A stretch of 64,000 bases of DNA, taken from Oreohelix idahoensis. Lineage: Eukaryota > Mollusca > Gastropoda > Stylommatophora > Oreohelicidae. The notes under the pieces were generated by a model, which saw nothing but the letters and a program-made list of their open reading frames with translations, was not told the DNA's origin and did no database searches. The stretch covers positions 377,501 through 441,500 of the forward strand of contig JAMPIV010012152.1 of NCBI GenBank assembly GCA_024509875.1. The letters run 5' to 3'. Position numbers and translations under genes: made by a program. Of the stretch, positions 20,245 through 32,845 are shown piece after piece (within the stretch, counting starts at the first letter, position 1; every line of letters starts with the position of its first letter).

Positions 20245-22208
20245 CTCTGTTAAGAACGTGGACTGATGAAAAGGCAGAGGAAAATATTACATCCTCATAC
20301 CAATATGTGAATGAGCTGACCACTCGTTTAAAAACTGGCTGGAAACTTGCCAATGAAAATTTGAAACAAGCCAGGAAGAAACATGCTGCCTATTATAACA
20401 GGAAAGCTAAAGACAGAGATTTGGCTGTGGGAGAGAAGGTACTGCTTCTTCTACCCGGTAGTCAGAATAAGTTACAAATTGGATGGCAAGGTCCATATAC
20501 AGTTCTAGAGAAGGTGTCTAGAACAAATTATAAGATAGATAAGAAGGGGAAAGAAAAAATCTATCATGTGAATCTCCTGAAGAAATATTTGGAAAGAGAA
20601 CATCAGGAAGAGACACACTTGTTGACCTTGTCCATTGCCATGGAGATGAAAAAGGAACCACTTTCATCATCTGAATATCCATTACACCCCTGTGAGACAG
20701 CGGCACAGGTGAAAATCAGTACACATTTAACGAAAACTCAGAAAGAGAGAGTGCAACAGGTTCTAGATAATCATGCAGAGGTGTTAACAGACCGACCGGG
20801 GCATACAAACTTATTGGAATATGATATGAAACTGATAGACCCCACACCTGTCTGTATGAAACCCTATTCGATTCCTTTTGCTAAGGAGAAAGCTTTGAAG
20901 GAAGAGATAGACTATTTGTTGAAGGAAGGAATTATTTCACACAGTGAATCTTCGTATAGTTCCGGTGTTGTACTCTTAAGGAAACCCTCTGGAGAACATA
21001 GACTCTGTATAGATTACAGGAGACTGAATGCTATTACAGAAGGACAGGTGGATCCATTGCCGGATACAAATCAGCTGTTTGCCAGGCTAAATAAAGCTAA
21101 ATATTTCTCAAAAGTGGATCTGAGTAAAGGATACTATCAGATTCCAGTAAAGCCTGAGGTTAGACCATACCTAGCTTTTAGTACCTCAGAGGGACACTAT
21201 GAATTTAACAGATTGCCATTTGGATTTACCTCTACACCTCACGGTAGAAGGGGAACGATTAAGTAAGTTTAATAGATTGCCATTTGGATTGAAGAATGCA
21301 CCTAGTGTCTTCTCTAGAATGATGAGAAAATTATTGGACCCTCTGAATAATCCATGTATCACAAATTTCATGGATGATATCCTTATAGCAACAGAAACAT
21401 TTGAGGAACACATTGACTCTCTGAACATGCTGTTTAATCGACTTAGGGAAGCAAATTTAACAGCCCGACCAACCAAATGTTGCGTTGGATGTAAAGAATT
21501 GGAATTCTTGGGACACACAGTTTATCAGGGAAACATGACCCCTGACCCAAAGAATTTAGAGAAACTAAAGAAAGCCCCGAGACCACAAACCAAGAAAAAC
21601 GTGAGATCCTTTGTCTCATTATGTGGTTTCTACCAAAAGTATATCAAAAACTTTAATTCCATATGTGCACCGTTAACTGATTTGACACGTAAGGGAAATC
21701 CAGATCGAATTACATGGACACCACAATGTGAAATGGCTTACCAAGAATTGAAGGAAAAGCTCACAAGCAAACCTATTTTAAATTACCTGACTTAAGTCAA
21801 GAATTCATAGTAAGGACTGATGCCAGTAATATTGGGTTAGGTGCGACTCTGCTACAGAAATCAGATGCATTGGATGGGGAATTAAGCCCAGTGGCATATG
21901 CTAGCAGAAAGTTGAATAAAGCTGAAACCAATTACTCAACTAGCGAAAAGGAATGTCTTGCAGTAATATGGGCGATAAAGAAATTCAATATTTATCTGTA
22001 TGGGAAGGCATTTAAGTTGCAAACGGATCACAAACCTTTGTCGTTTCTAGCACAGGCTAGACATGAAAATTCTAGATTACTCCGTTGGTCATTATTGATG
22101 CAGCCATTTGAGTTTAGCATAGAGTATATAAGTGGAAAAACAAATTTGGGAGCGGATTTTTTAAGCCGCCATCCGTGTGATGAGAATCACCCTAAACCCC
22201 AGGAATAA
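20226..22208 (+). pseudogene. Integrase C-terminus, RT and RNase H of copy A (broken)
   Basis: Frame resumes at 20226 (IKGP, then LLRTWTDE), -1 relative to the upstream ORF. Integrase C-terminal domain with GPYTVLEKV; RT with VDLSKGYYQ and, after the insertion, FMDD (Asp codons 21373-21378); RNase H with TDASN, EKECLA and TDHKPL. Two lesions: a 41-bp LINE tail at 21227-21267 with a 23-bp target duplication, which interrupts the frame at LPFG; and a 1-nt loss near 21782 that separates RT from RNase H. No ATG is well placed to start this frame, so expression would need frameshifting or reinitiation. Confidence 0.88.
21227..21267 (+). mobile_element. 41-bp 5'-truncated LINE tail inserted in RT of copy A
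   Basis: Contains CTCTACACCTCACGGTAGAA and ends in TAAGTAAG, matching the 3' end of the LINE at 34487-35542. Flanked by a 23-bp duplication of the RT sequence (21204-21226 and 21268-21290, one mismatch). C/D has the single uninterrupted copy. Confidence 0.9.
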
Positions 22209-22264
22209 TAAGAAATTTCTCTATGTGTATATAGAATTATAGACTGACATATAACGTTTGTTTT

Positions 22265-22278
22265 AAGTGGGGAGAATT
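22265..22278 (+). promoter_or_regulatory. Polypurine tract of copy A
   Basis: AAGTGGGGAGAATT immediately before the 3' LTR. The same core AAGTGGGGAGA precedes the 3' LTR of copy B. Confidence 0.85.
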
Positions 22279-24692
22279 TGTCGTGTGAAATTCTAATCCA
22301 CATATATAAATTAAAACGTAAATGTAAAGCCTAACAAATAAATTTAATAAAAGGAAAGAAGAATGGTAAAGAACAGTGCTGTCACAATGACTGTACTCGA
22401 AATCCCCCTTGTTTTCTCCTTCGTCTGCAAATTGTAACGTTTCACGTTGATAGTAAAAGCCTACTGCTTCAATACCCGCTTTCTACGATAAAACGTGTAC
22501 TGCCTTTCTAAGAAAAACCTTGAGATACGCAAGCTGACCTATATTTAATATTCCATTCATGTCATTTTATACACTAAGTTACCATAAACGAAAGACAGAT
22601 GGACTAAGAATAGAAAGAAAGGGAGGGGCTGAAAGCCGGAACGCAGGCAATACTACCACAGTCTCGCGATACACAATTAATGCCACCCCTAACACGCGTG
22701 TAAGGCCACAAGCACTAGCTTTTTTCAAATCGACAGTGATAAAAACCACTACCCATACGAGAGTTAGGTTTTAAAAAACTTACAAAACGCTTATTGGGAA
22801 ACATGACATTATGCTGGTTTACGTTTGAAAGCCTGACAGTACCCAGACACCACATCTTATTCGAAGTGAACAGGAGGTAGAAGAAAATGCACATTTTGAA
22901 CGCAGCCACCTAGCTCCCTTAAATTTATATAATTGGGTTCCTTAGGACTTGCTGACAAATAATATGTTAAACGTTACGCAAATAGTCTAGGAATTACCAA
23001 ATTATAGCCAAAATAAAATGGTGGTGCTGTCAGACAACACCAAAATCAGAATCGCTCAGTGGCAGATTTTCACACCACCATTGTACGGGAAATAGGTCCC
23101 CATGTTACCTCCTATTTGATTGGCGGAAAGTAAATGTAAGGCTAAACACGATTAGTCGGGCTATAAATATTGATTCTTTGTTGTTAGGGAAACGTGAGTA
23201 GGAGTACTTTTTTTTCAAAAGCTGTGTAAACATGGCACGATTGGTTAGACCCGCCAATATAGTCAATCAGAGGCGTCAGGTCAGCACCACATTTTCAAAT
23301 AAACTTACTAAAGAACCAGTGCGTTGAGCGCCAGTGCATATTTTTCTAAATAAAAGCCTGGGACATCGGCAGATCGGATTTTGTGCCTATTCATTGCCAG
23401 TCAACGTAATTCTGTATTATTTCCATGAATTGTGGTAAGCTTGAAATATTTGATATCTTTTTAATGAAAATTGAATGTAAATTGATAATTTATGTCTGTA
23501 TATATGTGTGGTTCAGTAGCGAACATGAGGTAAAGCCTATATAGTGCTCCAACCTGAACAGAAGGTGTCGGAGGAAAGTAAAACTACATGGAATTGCCAA
23601 ACAGTACACTGACACCTATCTTATTGACTAGAAAGAAATAATGCTGGAATTGCAGAGGCGTAGTAACCATTAGGGAGGAGTATACTGGTGAAAATTGTTT
23701 CAGATGAAGATAGCAGTTGGCCTACCGCTCTGAACTCAGTGTTTGTTATGTATTGTGTTCAGTCTGGAAATTTATTATAAATTAGTTCTGAAATAGGAGG
23801 TACAACCTTCTTGTTTCAGGGACCGTGGTCCTAAAGTTATTGAGCAGCACCTGGTCTGAGCTTTGCTGAATCTAGAGGCTGACAGCATACTCCTGGGTCC
23901 AGATAGTGACCAGTGAGGTGTCTCCAGAACACAGGGAGGCTATCGAGCAGAGGAGTCTCTTCCTGCCGCCATCACGAAAGATAAGCGTCTGTGGCCAGAG
24001 GAGCTCAACATTATGCCCCCCCCCCCCCCCCAAAATCTGACTTTATAATAAAACAGAGGGAAAATACAGTGTTTAAATTGATAGGAACTGTGAACTTTTC
24101 CCCATACTATTTCCAAGATAAACAAACACTTGAAGTCATGATGACAAATAACAACATAGCTTGAAAAAACAAAACCAGTATTACCTCATATTACTACTAC
24201 ACAACTGACACACATAGGATAATATTAATAAAATATGTCACTACAAGGTTCATATTGATAAATTCTGTACATATAAATTGTAATTACAATTGATTGTGAT
24301 TCCTGGTTCACTTTGTAGTTGAATCAGGACATATATATTAGTGAAAGTAATTAATACATATTTATATTTGAAACTTTACCAGTGACTTATTTAAGATAGT
24401 CTTATAGAGTGTTAAATGTGTGTGAGTGTCACAGTGTTGTCAAGTGTGGTGGAATAAATTAAATTGTTTATCTGTCTGTTGTTGTTGTGACTTACACTTC
24501 ATCATATACATACCCTAGACATTTAACGTAGTCATCACAATATTCCAGAATAATTCTGACTGAGGTATAATGTGGTAGCAAGTAAGGTTATCTGCAAAAC
24601 ACTACACCTATTAGATACAGATACCTTCACAGCTGATCTCAGTCAGTACACTAAGTCCCCTATAAATATTTATATCATCCCATTTTACCACA
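22279..24692 (+). repeat. 3' LTR of copy A
   Basis: 2414 bp, near-identical to 15631-18040. The largest difference is the length of a C-run near 24016. Followed by the CCTGA duplication. Confidence 0.92.
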
Positions 24693-24697
24693 CCTGA

Positions 24698-26519
24698 TAC
24701 AACTTTGTGTCCAGGATATCTTTCAGTAACAATTAACACCCTCTCGTGACAGATGCCACCTTAACCGACAATCCGTTGGTAGACATTGTCGTATACTAGA
24801 AGTTGGGCGATTCTTTCACACGGACAACGACCAGCAAAGGTTGATTCTCTCTGATAAGACTAGTGTGACGTCTTAGCCCAGATGGTAATACGATATATTG
24901 TTGTTTGCACAAGGACGGAGCGATATTGATTAGTCGGAAACACCTGAGCGGAAATGTTGTAATACGCTCCCGGCAGAATTATTACGAAGATATTACTTGA
25001 GATAAAAGTAAGAAGTTATTTGTATCCACTGACGAGAATATTCGGAGGTTTCCCGTCCATATTTGGGAGACGTGAACCTTTTCTACAACACTCCTATGAG
25101 GAAATTTTTTGAATAAACTCATCCTGCCACAAGCTTGTTTGAAACTATTGGCAGGCATTCGGAATGTAGGCATAACATTTCCGATTGGAGCCTTGCCTAA
25201 TTGTAATCAACACGTGCCAGGAACGGAAGGGGGAATATAACTTGACACCTTTGCAATTTAGAGCACTATGAAAATTCGTCGATAAAACAACCAGACCTGC
25301 CAAAGTTAAGAATAGAATCATAATTTATTTATCTGAACTTTTTGAGGACTTAAGAGCCCAGGAAAACTCTACCATTATTATCAAGTAAAACCGGAATCTG
25401 AGGAATCTAAGACACGGAGTCAAAGTGGGAACGTATTGTAAAGTAACAACACTCCAGAACACGTGTAAGAGGCATCTTTAACAAGTTGCCTTAGCTATTT
25501 CTCTGAGCCAGCAGTCTGTCGGTTTTCACAGAATTGGGCGACCTCCCCTCGATCTTTGTTGCACTCCGGCAGTATCGGATACATTTTTTGTACTTATTTT
25601 ATTTGCGTGCTTTCAATAGCCACAATTTCTTTTCATAATCTGCTATGTAGCAGGTAGTTTGTATGTTCAAACATTTTGACACTCCCTGTAGGTAATAATA
25701 AGCACATTTTCTTGGCGAAGCAAATATTTGCTAAGATAATATTCATCGACAAGATGTTTGCTTATCTCAGGTGTGGGCGACCTCAGACTCTTAATTATCA
25801 GTAATATCGACAAGCGCAGTGCTTAATCGTTGATAAGATGGGTGTGCGCATTATCAGAGCTTGAAATACTGAGAGACAACTTATAGACAGACATGAATGA
25901 CAAGAGTACTTTAGATAAATGTAATATTGTTACATCTGAAACACATGGTCATTTGCGTTTACAGATTCGTTCGTTAGTGTGCACGCTAGGCATCGTATGA
26001 CTTATTGCCATATATGGTAATACGTGTACGTTTGCTTCACGCACTTTATTTCACGCGGAAAGATTTTGAAATCACCACTCTGACCCGCCTGTTTGAAAAT
26101 GATTGGAGCTTTTTATTTCGTTTCATAACAAACAGATGAGCGGGAGACCAGGAATATAACCTGACCCGTCTCAGTGCTATTTCACTGTGACATTCACGCT
26201 TGCCAGAGACACCAGACATGCCAGTTAGAATTCTGAAGTTCCATTTATCAGACCAGAAACCTTTTATTTGAGTATTTATCAGGAATTACAAAAAAACTGC
26301 CCCGGAAATCTCTATCATTTTTATAAGGAAAGCTGCTGTCTGAGGAAACTGAAGGAAACACATGTAGTCAGAAAGGGAATTAAAGTTCAAATTAACGACC
26401 CCAGTGCCTTTTATTCATCTGAGCAAAATGTCTATGAGCCAGGATTGGCGTAAGTTGTGATTTTACATTCTATATTTCATTACTAGCATATGAACTAACA
26501 TATATATGTATATTACCAT
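24698..26519. other. Intergenic, no gene seen
   Basis: About 1.8 kb. Only short ORFs. Segments near 25140-25400 and 26090-26360 share scattered words (AATATAAC.TGAC, ACCAGAC.TGCCA) and may be an old duplication, but the match is too weak to call. Confidence 0.4.
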
Positions 26520-27045
26520 GTGAATGTTAATATGAGACAATCGCTAGTTGATGTCACAGTCATTAGGGCTGGCAACCTCAGCGTACAGAATTATGATTCA
26601 TGAACTACCACTGCACGGGTTGGCGACTGCTATATTACTAGTTTCTTAAAGAGAACTAAACGCATAAAGAGTCCCAGGTTCCATACGGAGCAGGGAGGAA
26701 ATGATGAAAGAAATGATGTACATTCTAAGTATAATACTTACAGGTTCAAACCAGTGTAAATGTCTATGTGAAAATATTCATTTTAAAATTAATGGAAGTT
26801 TCACACTTTTCAAATCAGTGTAAACATAAATGAAAACATATTCAATTTATATCGTGAACACTTTTTAATCAGTGGAAATGTAAATGTAAACATACTCTAT
26901 CTGAGGTATTAATCTTTTTCATTTAAATGTAATGTGACGCTAAAGCTATTCAATTTAAATGTAAAAGAAAGTTTTATCCCGAGGGATTAAATTTAATTCT
27001 CATAGAGGGTACATTCTGAGATAAATGGGATGGTAGAATAGAAAA
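26520..27045 (+). repeat. Diverged interspersed repeat, copy 1
   Basis: Resembles 30515-30915 along much of its length, roughly 70-80% with indels: shared words include GGCTGGCAACCTCAGCGTA, GAACTACCACTGC or GAACCACCACTGC, TTCTTA.AGAGAACT, and GAGGGTA. near the end. It contains internal reiterations of an AGTGTAAA-type motif. No coding capacity; family unknown. Confidence 0.6.
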
Positions 27046-27526
27046 AAGGGGACACATGTGTATGTGTCGGGAAACGCAATACTCAGAACGGCGTTTCGTT
27101 TCTATTCTTTTCATAGTTATTGGTGGTACCAGCAAAAAGTACTATCACTGGAACAAGAAGGGACAAGTGGCCTACACTTTAAGACGAAGGACCAGCATTT
27201 TAGACTTTTCTTGACATTTCTGGGAAACGAGCTACACCCGACAACCTTGACCAGCGACGAGCGGGAGCAGTGTAAAAAGAACCAACCCATCACAGGGAGC
27301 AGAACCGTCATTGGCAGCTAAGTTCCATATATAAGCTGCCAAAGTAAACTTTTATCCATCAATGATGAAACTTTTCTTCTAAACTATTCAATTATTTTAA
27401 AACTGTAAACACTTAAGTGATTATTAAATTTTGTTATTTATAATTTTACAAATTTAACGTCGATTTAATCATTTTAAAGTTACTGCATGTTTGTCTTAGT
27501 CAATTTACTACACACTCTAAACTGGG
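27046..27526. other. Intergenic, no gene seen
   Basis: About 480 bp without a supportable gene; the ORF at 27058-27321 has no recognisable features and unremarkable composition. Confidence 0.4.
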
Positions 27527-27534
27527 CTATTCAT

Positions 27535-28922
27535 TCAGAACCCTCCACTCCCAAAGGAGTATAGGCCTTCAACAAACACATGCCAAGTCCTCCTGTTACG
27601 AGCCATAATCTCAAATTCTTTCCACGTTCTCCTCATCATTTTCACCTCTGTTTCCAGCTCTCTTCTCCATGTGCTTCTTGGTCTACCTCTGCCTCTCTTG
27701 CCCTGGGGGTTCCAGAACAAGGACTGCCTTGTAATGCTATCAACAGGTTTCCTCAGTGTGTGTCCTATCCATCGGTGTCATGTTTTTCTCATCTCTTGTT
27801 CCACTGGCACTTGTCTAGTTCTTGTCATCAGTTCCACATTGGTAACCTTGTCATACCGTTTTGATCCCTCTATTCTACGCAAGCACCCATTTATTAAAGT
27901 CTGTAGCTTTTTGGTTGTTGTCTTTGTTCTTCTCCATGTCTCAGAGCCATACAATAGGACTGACTTCTCATTTGAGTTGAAAATTCTTATTTTCGTGTTG
28001 GATCCGATTTCTCTTGACCTCCATATATTTCCCAATGCAATGAAAACTCCTCTATTTTGATATCGCTGTCTGTCCCTCCAACTTTGTCTATATTGCTGCC
28101 AAGATATGTGTACGATTCTACATCTTGTATTGGTGTTTCTTCAAGTTCAACCCTGTTATCATTACCTGCATTTATTCTCATTATTTTTGTATTTTCCTTA
28201 TGTATTTTCAGACCCAATTGCTGTGACCTCTTATCGAGTGTTTTCAATTTGTCCTGCATCTTATTACGGTTATGAGACAGAAGAGCCAAGTCATCAGCAA
28301 AATCCAGATCACCCAACTGCTTAGTCAGAGTCCACTGGATTCCATTTCTGTTGTGTGTTGTCGATGTTCTCATAGCCCAGTCTATTGCTAGTAAGAAAAG
28401 AAATGGAGACAAGAGGCATCCCTGTCGCACTCCTGTTCTTACCCCAAACGGTTCTGCAAGCTGTCCTTCATGAAGAACTCTGCATGTCATGTCTTCATAT
28501 GTTTTCTTTATTAAATTAATGATATTCAGGGGAACTCCATAATGCCTCATCAATTTCCAAAGTGATTCTCTGTCTACACTGTCAAATGCCTTTTCGTAGT
28601 CCACAAATCCGATGTATAGTGGTGAATTCTATTCCAGACTTTGTTTAACTATTATTCTTGAAGTGGCTATCTGGTCTGTACAGGATCTGTTTTGTCGAAA
28701 ACCTGGTTGTTCATTTCTCAGTTTCTTGTCTATGGACTCTTTTAATCTATCAAGTATAATCGTGTTTAATACATTTCCTGGCACTGCTAGTAACATTATT
28801 CCTTTATAATGTGTGCTCTGCTGTAAATTTCCCTTCTTAGGCAACTTAACTAGATATCCTTCCTTCCATTCTGCTGGTATCTCTTCCTTTTCCCAGACTT
28901 TACCAAGTAATTTATATAACAT
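27535..28922 (-). pseudogene. RTE reverse transcriptase remnant
   Basis: Spread over frames: PAEWKEGYLVKLPKKGNL and NEQPGFRQNRSC (28922-28629), then DYEKAFDSVDRESLW, GVRQGCLLSPFLF and the catalytic FADDLALLSH (28604-27987), VLLYGSETW (28035-27778) and the C-terminal WNPQGKRGRGRPRSTW (27720-27535). These are the ordered RT motifs of RTE LINEs. At least three frame breaks. The ORF ends near the element end, as RTE elements have very short 3' UTRs. Confidence 0.85.
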
Positions 28923-29550
28923 TTCTGTAGCCGTGTTGATATCTGCTTTGATGGCCTCTGCTGGAATGCCATCAGTTCCAGACGCTTTTCCATCTTTAGA
29001 AGCTTTATGGCTTTCTTTATTTCTTCCTTCGTTGGTATTTCACGGTTAATTTGTAGCTCTTCTTCTGCTGGCTGGATGTCCGGGGGATTTTGTGGAGCTG
29101 GTCTATTGAGAAGGTCCTCAAAATATTCTGTTCACCTCTTCATTTGCTCTTGTATATTGCTGAGCAGTTTTCCATTCTTGTCTTTTATGAGGCAGCTTGT
29201 TTGCTTGTACTTCTTTGTTAGCTTCTTTGTGCTGTTATACAGTTCTCTCATATTTCCTTTGGCTGCAGCATCTTCTGCCTCTCTCGCTAACTCCTCAATA
29301 TACTTCCTCTTGTCTCTTTTGATACTTCTTTGTTTGCTTCTGTGTACACTTCTTGAGCCTTGGCTTTGGAACTTCTGGTTTTGCTTGTGTTTAAATCAGC
29401 TTTCTTGTTTTTTATGTCTTGTATCTTATTGATGGTTTCTGTTGTTATCCATGCTTTTTGTTGTCGTTTCCTTTTTCCCAGTATTTCTCCACATGTCTCA
29501 TTCCATACCGTTTTGATTTGCTGCCAATAGTCTTCTGTATTCTCTACATC

Positions 29551-30380
29551 TTACAGCTGTTGGAGCACTTGGAATTTGTTGGATATTGTGACCGCAAATT
29601 TGTCTCTTGTCTCTTGATTTCTTAGATGTCCTACATTAAATTTTTGTCTATAATTTTTCATTGTTGCATATCTCTTGAGTTTTATTTTTACTTTGGCTAT
29701 CAGAAGGTGGTGATCTGATGCCACATCTGCTCCTCTATTTACCTTTACATCTTGCAATGATGATCTAAACATCTTGTTTATGCACATATGATCAATCTGA
29801 TTTTCTGTTCTATGGTCTGATGATATCCATGTTGCCTTGTGTATTCTTTTTTGTGGAAACATGCTATAGCCAATTGATTTGAAGCACAGAAGTATGAGAA
29901 TAGTTCCCCATTTTCATTCATTATTCTAGCCCATGTTTTCCCATGGCTTCTTCAAAGCCGGTGTTGACTGTACCTATCTTTGCATTCATGTCACCCATCA
30001 AAATTGTGATGTCTCTTCTTTTTAATTTTTCCATAATTTCCGATAGTCTAGTATAAAATGCTTCTTTCACAGACGCGTCTTTGTCATTAGTTGGTGCATA
30101 ACATTGGATGACATTTACATTTATTTTCTTTTTAGCTGTTTTAAACATAGCTGTTATTATTCTGGGTCCAACGGCTTCCCACTCAACGAGTGCTTTCTGT
30201 GCTTCTTTATATAACATAAGAGCTACCCCTTCACTGTGGTGTGAACTTTCGTCTTCATGTCCTGAGGACAGCACCAATTCACCTGTGATGAGTTTCTTCT
30301 TGTCTACCTTCTTCCACTTTGTTTCAAACAGTCCCAGAACTGAGCTATACCAGAATAATAAGAATTCCCTGAGTTAATCA
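29551..30380 (-). pseudogene. RTE APE-type endonuclease remnant
   Basis: Minus strand. QCYAPTNDKD and GDMNAKIG (30277-29921), then HKATWISSDHRTENQIDH and the catalytic ASDHHLL (29862-29551). N-terminal motifs are absent, so the copy is truncated in the endonuclease. A frame break lies between the two parts. Confidence 0.85.
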
Positions 30381-30514
30381 GAGGTCGGGGCTTAAACGAG
30401 CTAACATAAACCATTTCTTAATCCTTCACAAAAGTTGTCGGCAGATTCTAGAATTAACGTGCTCATTCAAATGCAGCATTGTTTTCGCTTATCTGAATAT
30501 CTTGTGAATACTCC

Positions 30515-30915
30515 TTTGTGTTATATTAATATGTGAAAATTGCTAAGTGGATGTCCAAGTCATTTGAGGCTGGCAACCTCAGCGTATAGAATGATGATTT
30601 CATGAACCACCACTGCAAAGGCTGGAGACTGCTTTATGTAAGTTTCTTATAGAGAACTGGAAGCAGAGGTAGGCCCAAATTCCATATGGGGCAGGGAGGG
30701 AATGAAGAGAGAATGATGTACATACGTATTATATTATTAACACTTTCAGCCAGTGTAGATGTAAATGTAAACATATTCACTCTAAAAGTAATGATAGCTT
30801 TCAACTTTTTCAACCAATATAAAGGTATACATAAACGTAAAGAAAGTTTTCGCTCAATAAAATTAAGATTAATTCTTATCGAGGGTAAAGTTCTGAGATA
30901 GATGGGATAGTGGAA
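30515..30915 (+). repeat. Diverged interspersed repeat, copy 2
   Basis: Second copy of the 26520-27045 repeat, same orientation, shorter by loss of internal reiterated segments. Both end with TGAGATA.ATGGGAT. Confidence 0.6.
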
Positions 30916-31057
30916 GAGCTTACTTTTCACTTTTATCTCTGCTCTTTCTTTCCCTCCTGTCTCTTGTTCGTCTGTCCCTGACGAAGGCCTTGTGGCCGCA
31001 ACTTAGTTTTTCTTATCCTTTCCCTTTATAAGACGTATTACTATTTGTGTGTTTTTG

Positions 31058-31061
<4 letters not shown>

Positions 31062-31123
<62 letters not shown>
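31062..31123. repeat. (AT)n microsatellite
   Basis: Uninterrupted AT dinucleotide run of about 60 bp. Confidence 0.97.
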
Positions 31124-31127
<4 letters not shown>

Positions 31128-31169
31128 TTCATTCTACTGCAGAGCTAAGGAGAGGCAACCCGTGACCGA

Positions 31170-31260
31170 TAGGTAAGTTTGTAGGTAGGTAGGTGCGTAT
31201 GTTTGTAGGTAGGTAGGTGCGTATGTTTGTAGGTAGGTAGGTGAGTATGTTTGTCGGTAG
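31170..31260. repeat. 24-bp minisatellite next to (GATA)n
   Basis: About three and a half copies of a unit containing GTAGGTAGGTGCGTATGTTT, built from the same kind of tetranucleotide as the adjoining array. Confidence 0.85.
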
Positions 31261-31263
31261 GTA

Positions 31264-31773
<510 letters not shown>

Positions 31774-31890
31774 ACGAACGAACGAACTTTATTTTCAAAG
31801 GGTTAAGAATTGGGCACGCAGGGCCCGTCTGACATTCTGCGCTTCCTCTCTCTCTCATCATGTATACTATATCCTGTCATCCTCACATTT
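31774..31890 (-). mobile_element. LINE 3' UTR fragment with (GATA)n tail
   Basis: Read on the minus strand this is a 3' UTR end (similar to 32294-32370 and 35735-35800, sharing the GCCCGTCT.GCATT.TGC core) followed by AATAAAG, a short (GTTC)n run and then the TATC array. Severely 5'-truncated. Confidence 0.65.
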
Positions 31891-31969
31891 ACTTTAAGCG
31901 TAATTAAGGCATTTATCATTATAAAAGTAATATAACATTTGCAATAATCATCATAATTAAAGTACGTTT

Positions 31970-32095
31970 AAAAAAATAATAATAATAATAATTATTATTA
32001 TTTTATTATTATTTTTTATAATAATAATAATGAATTTTAAAATAAAATAAATAAAAATAAAAATAAACATTTAAAAAAAAAATCGAATTCTTCGT
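31970..32095. repeat. AAT/ATT-rich low-complexity tract
   Basis: Runs of AATAAT and ATTATT with A-rich sequence through about 32085; no coding potential. Confidence 0.85.
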
Positions 32096-32452
32096 ACAGT
32101 AAATTAGTGATTTGAGATATTCAGAGGTATGTTATAAGAACTCGTGAAATTTTCAAACGGTGTGCAACTGAATGACTTAGGGACTTTTTTTAGGTTCATC
32201 AAGATAAGGTGGGGTAAACAGTTACTTTCCTCGCTGTCTTTGCGTCCCAAACTCAAGACCAGAATCAGACTAGGTAGATAGTTAGATAGACATATACGAA
32301 AGCAATTAATTTGCGAAGGGTTGAAAATCGGGCACAGTCCCCTCTTGCATTCTTCCTTCCTCTTGCTCATCTTTTTTTACTGTGACTCAAACATTCTCCA
32401 GCGTACTGAAAGTATTAATGTAAGGGCAGTGCAACATTACAAGGAAGTATAA

Positions 32453-32845
32453 CGATGAATAAGCATTTGGAAGAAAGAATTGAGGCTCTTGAAATGTGGA
32501 TATATAGAAGAATGGGGCGTATCTCATGGAAAGAGATGAAAACAAATAAAGAGGTCCTAGAAAATCTAGGTATGAAAAGAGAACTAATGAGGGAGGTCAA
32601 AGTTCGGCAGCTAAAATACTTTGGCCACATAAAAAGGCATAACACCTTGCAGAAGACCATAACAGAAGGGAGAATTGAAGGCAAACGTGCAAGGGGAAGA
32701 CAGCGCTATAAGTGGGAAGATAACATCAAGAGATGGACAGGGAAGAGCCTATCAGAGTGCACCACCAAGACAAGAGACAGAAGACGTTGGAGATCCATTA
32801 CAGCCAACCTTCGTTGTGGAGATGGCAACTGATGATGATGATGAT
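32453..32845 (+). mobile_element. 5'-truncated LINE with (GAT)n tail, nested
   Basis: Plus-strand ORF ending at 32832 (WIYRRMGRISW, LKYFGHIKRH, EGKRARGRQRYKWEDNIKRW): the C-terminal part of an APE-type LINE ORF2 resembling that at 40687-42611. Directly followed by GATGATGATGAT. The host sequence AGTATAAC...AACAGCATACATT resumes after it, as judged from the uninterrupted relative near 35865. Confidence 0.75.

Larger units (their letters stand above)
15631..24692 (+). mobile_element. GMR1-like element copy A (complete ends, defective pol)
   Basis: 9062 bp with target duplications CCTGA at 15626-15630 and 24693-24697 and LTRs at 15631-18040 and 22279-24692. I count about a dozen differences between the LTRs over 2.41 kb (around 0.5%), so the insertion is recent. 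Inside: Gag fused to an altered INT region (18229-20244), INT C-terminus/RT/RNase H (20226-22208), and a polypurine tract (22265-22278). Protease is deleted, the DDE core is replaced by another module, RT carries a 41-bp LINE insertion, and RNase H is frameshifted. It cannot be autonomous. Confidence 0.93.
27527..30380 (-). mobile_element. RTE-type LINE, decayed and 5'-truncated
   Basis: Minus-strand non-LTR retrotransposon. Order: APE endonuclease from about 30380 to 29551, then RT from about 28922 to 27535, ending with a basic GKRGRGRPRSTW region that is characteristic of RTE elements related to schistosome SR2. The 5' part of the endonuclease is missing and several frameshifts break the ORF. 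It lies between two copies of the repeat at 26520 and 30515. Confidence 0.85.
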
